Both the position numbers and the translations under genes were made by a program. The notes under the pieces are model-generated. The model ran no database searches, had not been told where the DNA came from, and saw only the letters and a list, made by a program, of their open reading frames with translations. This document shows, one piece after another, positions 7,644 to 16,352 of a stretch of 64,000 bases of DNA. Position 1 is the first letter of the stretch, and every line of letters begins with the position of its first letter. The DNA is taken from NCBI RefSeq assembly GCF_000716605.1, contig NZ_JNXE01000038.1:92914-156913 (forward strand). Direction: 5' to 3'. The stretch is from Streptomyces sp. NRRL F-525. GTDB lineage: Bacteria > Actinomycetota > Actinomycetes > Streptomycetales > Streptomycetaceae.

Positions 7644-9913
7644 CCACCGACACCGATCAGACGACCTACCCGGGAGGAGGCAGCCCCTCTTCCTGGGGGC
7701 CGACTACCGGTGACAGCGACACCGGCAGAGATACGGCCGCAGGCGAGCCGGTCGTCGTGGAGTCGCACACGCCGGCCCCCGGCGCCGGTGAGCCGAAGCA
7801 GCCGCTCGGCCGCCGGCTGTGGCGCGGCCGGCCCGAGGACCCGCGCTGGGCGCGCCCCGCGTTCTGGGGCATGCTGCTGGCGACGGCGCTGCTCTACCTC
7901 TACAACCTGAGCGCGTCCGGCTACTCCAACTCCTTCTACTCGGCGGCGGTCCAGGCCGGCAGCAAGAGCTGGAAGGCGTTCCTGTTCGGCTCGCTGGACG
8001 CGGGCAACGCGATCACCGTCGACAAGCCCTCGGCGTTCCTGTGGCCGATGGAGATCTCGGTCCGCATCTTCGGCCTCAACTCCTGGGCGATCCTGGTCCC
8101 CGAGGTCCTCATGGGCGTCGGCACGGTCGCGGTCGTCTACGCGGCGGTACGCCGTCGGCACAGCCCGCAGGCCGGTCTGATCGCGGGCGCCGTGCTGGCG
8201 CTCACCCCGGTCGCCGCGCTGATGTTCCGCTTCAACAACCCTGACGCGGCACTGGCGTTGCTCATGGCGACGGCCTGCTACCTCGTCGTCCGGGCCCTGG
8301 AGGACGGCCGCACCAAGTGGCTGGTCTGGGCCGGAGTCGCGATCGGCTTCGCGTTCCTCTCCAAGACCCTCCAGGCCTTCCTGATCCTCCCGCCGCTGGC
8401 CATCGTCTACGCGGTCTGCGCACCGGTGAGCGTGAAGAAGAGGTTCGCCCAACTGGGCCTGGCCACCGGCGCGTTGGTTGTCGCGGCCGGCTGGTGGGTG
8501 GCGCTCGTCGAGCTGTGGCCGGCGTCCTCGCGCCCCTACATCGGCGGCTCGCAGAACAACAGCTTCCTTGAACTGACCTTCGGCTACAACGGGTTCGGCC
8601 GCCTCAGCGGCGACGAGACCGGCAGCGTCGGCGGCGGAGGCGGCGGCACCGGCACCGGCATGTGGGGTGCCACCGGCTGGAACCGCATGTTCAACGACGA
8701 GATCGGCAGCCAGATCTCCTGGCTGCTGCCCACAGCGCTGATCCTCCTCGTCGCGGGCCTGGTGGCCACGCGCAAGCTGGGCCGCACGTCGGTCAGGCGC
8801 AGTTCGATGCTCGTGTGGGGCGGCTCGCTGGTCACGACCCTGGTCGTCTTCAGCTACATGGCCGGCATCTTCCACCAGTACTACACGATCGCGCTGGCCC
8901 CCTACATCGCGGCCGTGATCGGCATCGGCGCGGGTTCCCTCTGGGAGAAGCGCGGCGAGATCTGGGCGTCGATCACCCTTGCCGCGGCGGTAGTTGCCGC
9001 CGGCGTGTGGGGCTACGTCCTCCTCAACCGCACCTCCGACTACCTGCCCTGGCTGAAGTGGCTGGTCCTCCTCGGCTCCCTCGCCGGTGCGCTCGGCCTC
9101 ATCTTCGTCGCGAAGATCGGCCGCCAACTCGCCCTCGCGGCAGTCGGCTTGAGCATCGTGGCGGGCCTCGCGGGCCCGGCGGCGTACACCATGTCGACGG
9201 TCAACTCGGCCCACACCGGCTCGATTCCTACGGCCGGTCCGGCCGGCGCGAGCATGATGGGCGGCGGTCCGGGTGGCGGCGGCGGTCGCGGCGGCTTCGG
9301 CGGCGGCAACCGCACCGGCGGCACGGGCACCATGCCCGGCCAGCAGGGCGGCGGCACCACCCAGAACCAGGGCGGCGGCTTCCCCGGCGGCGGCACGGGC
9401 ACGATGCCCGGCGGTGGCACGGGCACAGCTCCTGGCGGCGGCACCGGCACCACCCCCGGTGGCGGCGGCACCACGCAGAACCAGGGCGGAGGCTTCGGCG
9501 GCCAGATGGGCGGCGACGGCGGCATGGGCGGCGGCGGTGGCGTCGGCGGCCTGCTGAACGGCGCGACGGTCACCTCGGCGGCCAAGAAGCTCCTCCAGAC
9601 GGACGCGAGCAAGTACACCTGGGTCGCCGCGTCCATCGGCTCCCAGAACGCCGCGAGCTACCAACTCGCCACCGGAGACCCGGTGATGGCGATCGGCGGC
9701 TTCAACGGCACCGACCCGTCGCCGACGCTGGCCCAGTTCAAGAAGTACGTGGCGGACGGCAAGATCCACTACTTCATCTCGGGCGGCACGGGCATGGGCG
9801 GCAGCAGCACGGGCAGCTCCTCGCAGATCTCCTCGTGGGTCGAGAAGAACTACAAGAAGGTGACGGTCGGTTCGGCCACCTTCTACGACCTGACCCAGAA
9901 GACGAGCAGCTGA
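7640..9913 (+). CDS. PMT/ArnT-like glycosyltransferase with glycine-rich insert
   Basis: 757-aa integral membrane glycosyltransferase of the GT39/ArnT-YkcA type, using lipid-linked sugar on the outer face. It has about 11-12 helices. DAGNAITVDKPSAFLW and RFNNPDAAL are characteristic luminal loops. Residues about 535-635 are Gly-rich with repeated GGGTGTxPGGG units, and a soluble C-terminal domain follows. It overlaps the GT2/GtrA gene by ATGA, making them donor synthesis and transfer partners. The acceptor is unknown. Confidence 0.85.
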   Translation: MTTDTDQTTYPGGGSPSSWGPTTGDSDTGRDTAAGEPVVVESHTPAPGAGEPKQPLGRRLWRGRPEDPRWARPAFWGMLLATALLYLYNLSASGYSNSFYSAAVQAGSKSWKAFLFGSLDAGNAITVDKPSAFLWPMEISVRIFGLNSWAILVPEVLMGVGTVAVVYAAVRRRHSPQAGLIAGAVLALTPVAALMFRFNNPDAALALLMATACYLVVRALEDGRTKWLVWAGVAIGFAFLSKTLQAFLILPPLAIVYAVCAPVSVKKRFAQLGLATGALVVAAGWWVALVELWPASSRPYIGGSQNNSFLELTFGYNGFGRLSGDETGSVGGGGGGTGTGMWGATGWNRMFNDEIGSQISWLLPTALILLVAGLVATRKLGRTSVRRSSMLVWGGSLVTTLVVFSYMAGIFHQYYTIALAPYIAAVIGIGAGSLWEKRGEIWASITLAAAVVAAGVWGYVLLNRTSDYLPWLKWLVLLGSLAGALGLIFVAKIGRQLALAAVGLSIVAGLAGPAAYTMSTVNSAHTGSIPTAGPAGASMMGGGPGGGGGRGGFGGGNRTGGTGTMPGQQGGGTTQNQGGGFPGGGTGTMPGGGTGTAPGGGTGTTPGGGGTTQNQGGGFGGQMGGDGGMGGGGGVGGLLNGATVTSAAKKLLQTDASKYTWVAASIGSQNAASYQLATGDPVMAIGGFNGTDPSPTLAQFKKYVADGKIHYFISGGTGMGGSSTGSSSQISSWVEKNYKKVTVGSATFYDLTQKTSS

Positions 9914-9936
9914 CACCCGGCTGACGGTTCTCCACT

Positions 9937-9974
9937 GAGCAGGGGCGGTGACCACACGGTCGCCGCCCCTGCTC
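9937..9974 (+). terminator. strong hairpin after the glycosylation operon
   Basis: A 17-bp stem (GAGCAGGGGCGG at 9937, CCGCCCCTGCTC ending 9974) with one G-T pair and a 4-nt loop. It starts 24 nt after the PMT stop and is followed by ATATCT. It separates the operon from the MFS promoter. Confidence 0.8.
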
Positions 9975-9984
9975 ATATCTCCGT

Positions 9985-10018
9985 TGTACGCCGTATGGGA
10001 ACTGTTCTACGGTGTACA
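9985..10018. promoter_or_regulatory. TetR-type operator overlapping the MFS promoter
   Basis: TGTACGCCGTA (9985-9995) and TACGGTGTACA (10008-10018) are inverted arms matching at 10 of 11 positions, separated by 12 bp and ending 2 nt before the MFS start. This arrangement is usual for a TetR repressor and its exporter. The TetR gene at 11586 is the natural candidate, which is inference. Confidence 0.65.
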
Positions 10019-10020
10019 GC

Positions 10021-11475
10021 ATGTCGACCTCCTACCCGAAGCGCTGGATCGTCCTCGGCGTCATCTGCCTCGCCCAGCTCACCGTGCTGCTCGACAACAC
10101 CGTCCTGAACGTCGCGATCCCCTCGCTCACCCGCGAACTGGGCGCCGGTACCGCCGACATCCAGTGGATGATCAACGCGTACTCGCTGGTGCAGTCGGGG
10201 TTGCTCCTGACGGCGGGCAGCGCGGCCGACCGTTACGGCCGCAAGAAGATGCTGATCGCGGGACTGGTGCTGTTCGGCGTGGGTTCGCTGGTCGCCGGAC
10301 TCGCCCAGTCCACAGGCCAGTTGATCGCCGCGAGGGCCGGCATGGGCGTGGGCGGGGCGCTGCTCATCACGACCACCCTCGCCGTGGTGATGCAGATCTT
10401 CAGCCCCGAGGAACAGCCGCGGGCCATCGGCATCTGGGCCGCGGTCAACGCGCTCGGTTTCGCGACGGGCCCGCTCCTCGGCGGCTTCATGCTGAACCAC
10501 TTCTGGTGGGGCGCGATCTTCCTGATCAACATCCCGGTCGCGGCACTGGCGTTGGCAGCGGCGGTCGTCCTCGTCCCCGAGTCGAAGAACCCACGCGGCG
10601 ACCGCCCCGACCTCCTCGGCGCCCTGCTCTCCACCATCGGCATGGCCGCGCTGGTCTACGCGATCATCTCCGGGCCCGCGCACGGGTGGACGTCGGGCCG
10701 GGTGCTGTTGATCGCGGCGGTGGCTGTTGCCGTCCTCGCCGCCTTCGCGTACTGGGAGAACCGCGTCCCGTACCCGATGCTCGACCTGGACTTCTTCCGC
10801 GACCGCCGCTTCACGGGCGCGGTGACGGGCGTCGTCCTGATCACCTTCGGCATGGCCGGCTCCCTCTTCCTCCTCACCCAGCACCTCCAATTCGTCCTCG
10901 GCTACGGCCCGTTGGAGGCGGGTGTCCGTACGGCGCCGCTCGCGCTGGTGATCGTCGCGCTCAACTTCTCGGGGCTGGCGGCGAGGTGGACGAAGCGGCT
11001 GGGGATGCCGGTTTCCATCGGGCTGGGCATGGTGTTGATGTCGGCGGGGCTGGTGTCGATCGCGTCGCTCGCGTCCGGCGGGTATGCGGGGACCTTGGTG
11101 GGGCTGGTGTTGATCGGGGCGGGGGCGGCGATCGCCAATCCGGCGATGGCTCACGCGATCATGAGTGCGATTCCGCCGGAGAAGGCGGGGGTCGGGGCGG
11201 GGGTCAACGGCACGTTGGGGGAGTTCGGGAACGGGTTGGGGGTCGCGGTGTTGGGGGCGGTGCTGAGTTCTCGGTTCGCGGCGGTGTCCCTGCCGGTCGG
11301 GTTGGCGGCGGCGTCCTCGGCGGAGGAGCGGCAGAAGGTGACGGATTCCTTCTCTGCCGGGCTGGAGGTCAGTCAATTGGTGGGGGCGGTCGCTGTTTTG
11401 GCCGGGGGGTTGCTTGCCGCGGCGTTGTTGTGGCGGGCGGAGCGGGCAGACTCGGGGGTGGTGGTCGCCCAGTAG
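10021..11475 (+). CDS. MFS drug exporter (DHA2/EmrB-QacA type)
   Basis: 484 aa with about 14 predicted helices. Motif A is GSAADRYGRKKML (loop 2-3), motif C-like ALGFATGPLLGGF follows, and DNTVLNVAIP in helix 1 is the DHA2 signature. The ATG at 10021 sits directly behind an operator palindrome, so a leaderless or very short-leader mRNA is likely; a GTG at 10012 lies inside the operator. It is followed 110 nt later by a TetR gene on the same strand. Substrates unknown. Confidence 0.87.
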   Translation: MSTSYPKRWIVLGVICLAQLTVLLDNTVLNVAIPSLTRELGAGTADIQWMINAYSLVQSGLLLTAGSAADRYGRKKMLIAGLVLFGVGSLVAGLAQSTGQLIAARAGMGVGGALLITTTLAVVMQIFSPEEQPRAIGIWAAVNALGFATGPLLGGFMLNHFWWGAIFLINIPVAALALAAAVVLVPESKNPRGDRPDLLGALLSTIGMAALVYAIISGPAHGWTSGRVLLIAAVAVAVLAAFAYWENRVPYPMLDLDFFRDRRFTGAVTGVVLITFGMAGSLFLLTQHLQFVLGYGPLEAGVRTAPLALVIVALNFSGLAARWTKRLGMPVSIGLGMVLMSAGLVSIASLASGGYAGTLVGLVLIGAGAAIANPAMAHAIMSAIPPEKAGVGAGVNGTLGEFGNGLGVAVLGAVLSSRFAAVSLPVGLAAASSAEERQKVTDSFSAGLEVSQLVGAVAVLAGGLLAAALLWRAERADSGVVVAQ

Positions 11476-11497
11476 CTCGGGTGGCGGGGCGCGTTGG

Positions 11498-11543
11498 CGG
11501 CTGCGGGCGCGTTGTGGCTGGTCGCGCAGTTCCCCGCGCCCCT
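11498..11543 (+). repeat. dispersed intergenic repeat, copy 1
   Basis: Contains GTGGCTGGTCGCGCAGTTCC and continues CCGCGCCCCT. The 30-bp core (11514-11543) is identical to 17916-17945, and the preceding 16 bp are similar. From memory this motif recurs between genes in many Streptomyces genomes. It lies between the MFS and TetR genes. Confidence 0.75.
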
Positions 11544-11585
11544 GATTACAGTGATCCGGGATCTGGATCTTGAGGAAGGTGCGTC

Positions 11586-12452
11586 ATGGCCAAGACATCG
11601 CCGTCGTCGGGGCGTTCCGCGCGCACCAGTGTCTGGCTCGAGACGAAGACGCGCCGGAGCGGGCGCGGCGGCGGGGGACAACCGGGCCTCGATCGCACCC
11701 GCATCACCGAGGTAACCGTGCGGCTGCTGGACGCCGAAGGCCTGGCCAAGTTTTCCATGCGGCGGCTCGCGGCCGAGCTGAACGTGACCGCGATGTCCGT
11801 CTACTGGTACGTGGACTCCAAGGACGACCTCCTCGAACTCGCCCTGGATGCCGTCTTCGGCGAGTTGCGGCTGCCCGACGCGGGGGCCGAGGGCGAGGAC
11901 TGGCGGGACCAACTCCGCGCCCTGGCAACGGAGTACAGGGTCCTGCTGGTCCGACACCCCTGGCTGTCGCCGCTCGTCGGCACCTTCCTCAACATCGGCC
12001 CGAACTACCTCGCGTTCTCCCGCGTCGTCCAGCGCGTGGTCCGGCGCACCGGGCTGCCGGACCACGGGCTGACGGGGGCGATCGTGTCGGTCTTCCAGTT
12101 CGTGTACGGCTACGGCACGATCGAGGGCCACTTCTTCGCCCAGGTCGCCGACACCGGCATGACCCCCGACGACTACTTCCGCCAGGCCATGACCACGGTG
12201 ACCGAGGCCCCGACGGCCGCCGAGGTCCTGGAGGAGTCCAGGCAACTCATGGCGGCCCGGGGCGGCGACACGGTCGAGGAGATGATGGACCGGGACTTCA
12301 CCTTCGCCCTGGACCTGCTGGTGGCGGGCATCGAGGCGATGGTGAAGCGGGACGGCGCACCACCTCAGCCCCCGACGACCCGCACGCTCAGCTCTCGGCC
12401 AGCCGCGCCGGGAAGCCCCCCGTCGCCACCGGACCCCACCGCTCCGGAGTGA
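11586..12452 (+). CDS. TetR/AcrR family regulator
   Basis: 288 aa. The helix-turn-helix is around residues 40-85 (FSMRRLAAELNVTAMSVYWYVDSKDDLL), and the C-terminal ligand domain resembles TetR_C_1. An N-terminal extension of about 35 basic residues and a Pro-rich tail are unusual additions. GAGGAAGG precedes the ATG. It probably represses the adjacent exporter through the palindrome at 9985. Its 3' end overlaps the convergent PPOX gene by 65 nt. Confidence 0.87.
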   Translation: MAKTSPSSGRSARTSVWLETKTRRSGRGGGGQPGLDRTRITEVTVRLLDAEGLAKFSMRRLAAELNVTAMSVYWYVDSKDDLLELALDAVFGELRLPDAGAEGEDWRDQLRALATEYRVLLVRHPWLSPLVGTFLNIGPNYLAFSRVVQRVVRRTGLPDHGLTGAIVSVFQFVYGYGTIEGHFFAQVADTGMTPDDYFRQAMTTVTEAPTAAEVLEESRQLMAARGGDTVEEMMDRDFTFALDLLVAGIEAMVKRDGAPPQPPTTRTLSSRPAAPGSPPSPPDPTAPE

Positions 12453-12855
12453 CCCGCACGATCGACTTCCCCTGCTTCACCATCGCCGCCCGGTACTCGT
12501 CCCAGTCCGGATGCTCCCCGGAGATGTTCCGGAAGTACTCGACGAGGGGTTCCACGGACTCCGGCGAGTCGATGACCTCGGCCGTGCCGTCGATCTGGAC
12601 CCACGGCCCGTTCCACTCGTCGCTCAGGATGATCAGGCTGACCCGCGGATCCCGCTTCGCGTTGCGGGTCTTGGCGCGCTCGGGGTAGGTCGAGACGACG
12701 ATCCGCCCCGAGTCGTCGACCCCGCAGGTCAGCGGCGAACCCTGCGGGCTGCCGTCCGCCCGCCGGGTCAGCAGGATCGCCCGGTGCCGGGGCCGTACGA
12801 AGTCCAGCAGCTCGTCCAGGGACACGGAGGTGTTGCTCGCGATGTTCGAAGCCAT
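12388..12855 (-). CDS. PPOX-class F420/FMN-dependent oxidoreductase
   Basis: 155 aa, the usual size for the pyridoxamine 5'-phosphate oxidase-like split-barrel family. The core reads RHRAILLTRRADGSPQ, STYPERAKTRNAKRDPRVSL and WVQIDGTAEV, typical of the actinobacterial TIGR03618-like group that uses F420 or FMN. ATG start. The 3' end overlaps the TetR gene tail-to-tail. Substrate unknown. Confidence 0.8.
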   Translation of the reverse strand: MASNIASNTSVSLDELLDFVRPRHRAILLTRRADGSPQGSPLTCGVDDSGRIVVSTYPERAKTRNAKRDPRVSLIILSDEWNGPWVQIDGTAEVIDSPESVEPLVEYFRNISGEHPDWDEYRAAMVKQGKSIVRVTPERWGPVATGGFPARLAES

Positions 12856-12883
12856 ACGGCCAGCCTAGGCGCAGCTCACCCCG

Positions 12884-13705
12884 TCACGCCTGCGGCAGCG
12901 ACTCCCCCTGCACCGCCTGGACGTCCAGCTCCACCCTGAGCGTCGTACCGATCGCCGCGATCCCCGCCTGGACGACCTGGTTGTAGTTCATCGCGAAGTC
13001 CTCGCGGTGGAGTTCCGTGGTCGCCCGGAACGCCGCCCGTGTGCCGCCCCAGGGGTCGGCTCCGGTGCCGAGGTAGGCGAGGTCGAGGTCGACCGGTCGT
13101 ACGACACCGTGGAGGGTCAGCTCGCCGGAGACCGTCCAGCGGTCCGAACCGGCCGGGGTCAGACCCGTCGAGGAGTAGGTGATCTCCGGGAAGCGGGCCA
13201 CGTCCAGGAAGTCCGCCGAGCGCAGGTGCTCGTCGCGCATGCCGTTGCCGGTGTCGATGGACGCGGCCGAAATGACCGCCTCCACCCGGGACTTGGCGAT
13301 GTCGTCCGGCGCGATCTCGACCGTGGCGGCGAAGTCGGTGAAACGGCCCCGCACGCTGGAGATGCCCAGGTGCTGCGCGACCGCGCCGACCGTGGAGTGC
13401 GCGGGGTCGACCGTCCACGGCCCGGGCGGCGGCAGCTCCGTACCGCCCTGCCGCGCCAGCGTCACCGTGCCGACCTCGGCCCGCCCGCTCGCGGTGACGA
13501 TCGCGGTGGCGGCGGCGGGCGCGTACCCGACGGCCGTCACGATCACGGTGTACGGCCCCGGCGCCATCGGATTCGGATCCCGTACGACCCCCTCCGCGTC
13601 CGCCTCGGCCCGCAGCACCTGCGCCCCGGTCATGTCGGTCACCGTGACGACCGCGTGCGACACGGCCCATCCGTCGCGGGTACGGATCTTCGCGGTCAGT
13701 CCCAT
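12884..13705 (-). CDS. YceI family protein with N-terminal carboxypeptidase-regulatory-like domain
   Basis: 273 aa. Residues 1-85 form a beta-sandwich of the carboxypeptidase regulatory type (VVTVTDMTGAQVLR, YTVIVTAVGYAPA). Residues about 95-265 are a YceI lipocalin-like domain (WTVDPAHSTVGAVAQHLGIS, FPEITYSSTGLTP) that binds isoprenoid-type lipids in known members. No signal peptide is visible. It lies downstream of an MFS gene that carries the same type of sandwich repeats. ATG start after GAGGGAC. Confidence 0.85.
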   Translation of the reverse strand: MGLTAKIRTRDGWAVSHAVVTVTDMTGAQVLRAEADAEGVVRDPNPMAPGPYTVIVTAVGYAPAAATAIVTASGRAEVGTVTLARQGGTELPPPGPWTVDPAHSTVGAVAQHLGISSVRGRFTDFAATVEIAPDDIAKSRVEAVISAASIDTGNGMRDEHLRSADFLDVARFPEITYSSTGLTPAGSDRWTVSGELTLHGVVRPVDLDLAYLGTGADPWGGTRAAFRATTELHREDFAMNYNQVVQAGIAAIGTTLRVELDVQAVQGESLPQA

Positions 13706-13744
13706 GTCCCTCTAACTCCTTGCCGTACAGCCCTACAAAGGGGT

Positions 13745-13791
13745 CCGGCCCGCGCAACGCGCCTCCGCTCGGGACGCGTTGCGCGGGCCGG
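13745..13791 (-). terminator. perfect 17-bp hairpin between MFS and YceI genes
   Basis: CCGGCCCGCGCAACGCG (13745-13761) pairs perfectly with 13775-13791 around a 13-nt loop. It begins 9 nt beyond the stop of the upstream MFS gene on the minus strand. No T-run follows, which is common for Streptomyces terminators. Confidence 0.7.
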
Positions 13792-13799
13792 GGTGTCAA

Positions 13800-16331
13800 C
13801 TACTCGCCGGGGTGGGCGAGTTCGATGTCGTGGCCGTCGGCTCCGCGGCCGTTCACCGTGAGGGCGGTCGCGACCGGCGGGTAGCCCGTCGCGATCACCG
13901 TGTACTCGCCGCCGCTCAGGTCGGTGAAGGCGTACGCCCCGTCCGAACCGGTCGTGGCGGTGCCGACCACGTTGCCCGCCGCGTCCACGAGGGTCACGCG
14001 GGCGTCGGCCAGCGGGCCGTGCGGGGCGCGGACGACGCCCTGGACCTGGGCGCCGGAGTCGAGGTCGATCTCGACCCGGGTGACCCCGGTGCCGCCGACC
14101 TCGACGGGCAGCGCGCGCGGCCGGTACCCGGCGGCGTTCACCGCGACGGTCACGGCCCCCGGCACCAGCTCGGCGAACGCGAACTCGCCCTGCTCACCGG
14201 TGATTCCGCTGGAGAGGAGGTCGCCGCGCACGTCCGTCACGATGACCATCGCGTCCTTGACGGGCAGCCCCGTCTCGGCCGCCCGCACGAGCCCGTTCAG
14301 GCCGCTGGTACCGCTCAACAGCACGTCGTACGACACCGGTTCGGCGCCGTTGACGACGACCGTGGACGCCTGCGGCTGGAAGCCGTCGGCGGAGGCGATC
14401 AGGACGTACGAGCCGACGCTCGGCGCGGCCAGCGCGTAGGAGCCGTCCGCCTGCGTGACCGAGCGGCCCAACTGGCGTCCCGCGAGGGAGATCAGGGTGA
14501 CGGCGGACTGCGGGACGGGCGCGCTCTCGGCGCCCCGGACGAAGCCGCGGACCGGAATCCCAGCGGACACGGGATCTGACATGGGGTCGGATGCGGTCAC
14601 GGGTGCGGTCTCCTCCCCCACCACCGTTGACACGGCGGCGAGTTGCTCGGTTCCTTCAGTGGCCCAGCTGGGCGTCTTCTGCTCGGCGGGTTCGGGGAAC
14701 TCGGCCGCGTCCAGCACGCCCACGGCCTCCTCGGCGGCCTGTGCCAGCCCGCCGGAGGTCCGCAGCGGGACCTCCTTGATGAACATCACGACGATGAAGG
14801 CGATCAGCGCGAAGGGGGCCGCGTAGAGGAAGACGTCGGCGATTCCGTGGCCGTAGGCGCTCTCCAGCCAGGTGCGGACCGTGCTCGGCAGGGCGTCCAT
14901 GTCGGGGAGCGCGCTGCTGCCGACGGCCTTGGCGGCGGCGGCCTGCGACTGCGGGTCCAGGGAGGCGACGGTGTCCTTGGCGTAGTGCGTGATCCGGCCG
15001 GACATGACCGAACCGAGCACGCCGACGCCGACCGCGCCACCGAGCGAGCGGAAGAAGCTCACCGTGGAGGAGGCGGCGCCGAGGTCCTTCGGGGTGACCT
15101 GGTTCTGCGTGGAGAGGACCAGGTTCTGCATCATCGTGCCGACGCCGATGCCCAACATGGCCATGTAGATGGACAGTTCCCAGTACGGGGTGTCGTAGCG
15201 CATCAGGCCGAGCAGGCCGAGGCCCGCGGTGAGGAAGAGACCGCCGGCGACCAGCCAGCCCTTCCAGCGGCCGGTCTTGGTGATGAAGCGGCCGGACACC
15301 ATCGACGCGACGAACAGCCCGCCGATCATCGGGATCGTCATGACCCCGGACATCGTCGGCGACTTGTCGCGGGCCAGCTGGAAGTACTGGGAGAAGAAGA
15401 CCGTGCCCGAGTACATGCCGACACCGACGAACAGCGAGGCCAGCGAGGCGAGCGAGACGGTGCGGTTGCGGAACAGGCGCAGCGGGATGATCGGCTCGCT
15501 CGCCCGCGTCTCGGTGAACACGAACAGCAGCGCCAGCACCAGGGTGCCGCCCACCATCGTGTACGTCTGCCACGACAGCCAGTCGTACTTGTCGTCGGCG
15601 AAGGTCACCCAGACCAGCAGCAGCGAGGCGGCCGCGGTGATGAAGAAGGCGCCGGTCCAGTCGACCTTGACCTTCCGCTTGGCGACCGGGAGGTTCAGCG
15701 TCTTCTGCAGGACGATCAGCGCGATCAGCGCGAAGGGGATCCCGACGAAGAGGCAGTAGCGCCAGCCGAGCCACGAGGTGTCGGTGATCACGCCGCCGAG
15801 CAGCGGACCGCCGACGGTCGCGACCGCGAAGGTGGCACCGGTGTAGCCGGAGTACCGGCCGCGCTCGCGCGGGGCGATCATCGCGGCCATCACGACCTGG
15901 ACGAGGGCGGAGAGACCGCCGGCGCCGAGGCCCTGGATGACACGGGCGCCGATCAGCATCGCCGGGTTCTGCGCGAGGCCGGCGACGACCGAGCCGATGA
16001 TGTAGATGACCAGGGATATCTGGACCAGGGCCTTCTTGCTGACCAGGTCGGCCATCTTGCCCCACAGCGGCACCGAGGCCGTCATGGAGAGCAGGGCAGC
16101 GGTGACGACCCAGGTGTAGGCCTCCTGGCCGCCGCCCAGACTGCCGATGATGGTCGGCAGGGCGTTGGTGACGATCGTCGACGAGATGATCGCGGCGAAC
16201 AGGCCGAGCAGCAGCCCGGAGAGCGCCTCCATGATCTGCCGGTGTGTCATCGGAGCGCCGTCGGGGGCCGCGGGGGAGGCCCCTCCGTGCTTGGCGTGAG
16301 CCCGCACACCGGCTGGTGTGGTCGTTGCCAT
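13800..16331 (-). CDS. MFS transporter (DHA2) fused to carboxypeptidase-regulatory-like repeats
   Basis: 843 aa, against about 500 for a normal DHA2 exporter. Residues 1-540 hold 14 helices with GKMADLVSKKALV and the ARVIQGLGAGG motif. A linker follows. Residues about 590-843 contain three beta-sandwich repeats (ITGEQGEFAFAELVPGAVTV, TGSDGAYAFTDLSGGEYTV and a first copy near QADGSYALAAPS). GGAAG precedes the ATG. A MarR gene lies just upstream on the same strand and probably regulates it. Confidence 0.85.
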   Translation of the reverse strand: MATTTPAGVRAHAKHGGASPAAPDGAPMTHRQIMEALSGLLLGLFAAIISSTIVTNALPTIIGSLGGGQEAYTWVVTAALLSMTASVPLWGKMADLVSKKALVQISLVIYIIGSVVAGLAQNPAMLIGARVIQGLGAGGLSALVQVVMAAMIAPRERGRYSGYTGATFAVATVGGPLLGGVITDTSWLGWRYCLFVGIPFALIALIVLQKTLNLPVAKRKVKVDWTGAFFITAAASLLLVWVTFADDKYDWLSWQTYTMVGGTLVLALLFVFTETRASEPIIPLRLFRNRTVSLASLASLFVGVGMYSGTVFFSQYFQLARDKSPTMSGVMTIPMIGGLFVASMVSGRFITKTGRWKGWLVAGGLFLTAGLGLLGLMRYDTPYWELSIYMAMLGIGVGTMMQNLVLSTQNQVTPKDLGAASSTVSFFRSLGGAVGVGVLGSVMSGRITHYAKDTVASLDPQSQAAAAKAVGSSALPDMDALPSTVRTWLESAYGHGIADVFLYAAPFALIAFIVVMFIKEVPLRTSGGLAQAAEEAVGVLDAAEFPEPAEQKTPSWATEGTEQLAAVSTVVGEETAPVTASDPMSDPVSAGIPVRGFVRGAESAPVPQSAVTLISLAGRQLGRSVTQADGSYALAAPSVGSYVLIASADGFQPQASTVVVNGAEPVSYDVLLSGTSGLNGLVRAAETGLPVKDAMVIVTDVRGDLLSSGITGEQGEFAFAELVPGAVTVAVNAAGYRPRALPVEVGGTGVTRVEIDLDSGAQVQGVVRAPHGPLADARVTLVDAAGNVVGTATTGSDGAYAFTDLSGGEYTVIATGYPPVATALTVNGRGADGHDIELAHPGE

Positions 16332-16352
16332 GGGCTTCCTTTTCTTCCGTGC

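Noticed and set aside
9241..9545. Gly-rich repeat region as a CRISPR or DNA tandem array
   Set aside because: It is in-frame coding sequence for Gly/Thr/Pro repeats within the PMT-like protein; no spacer structure.
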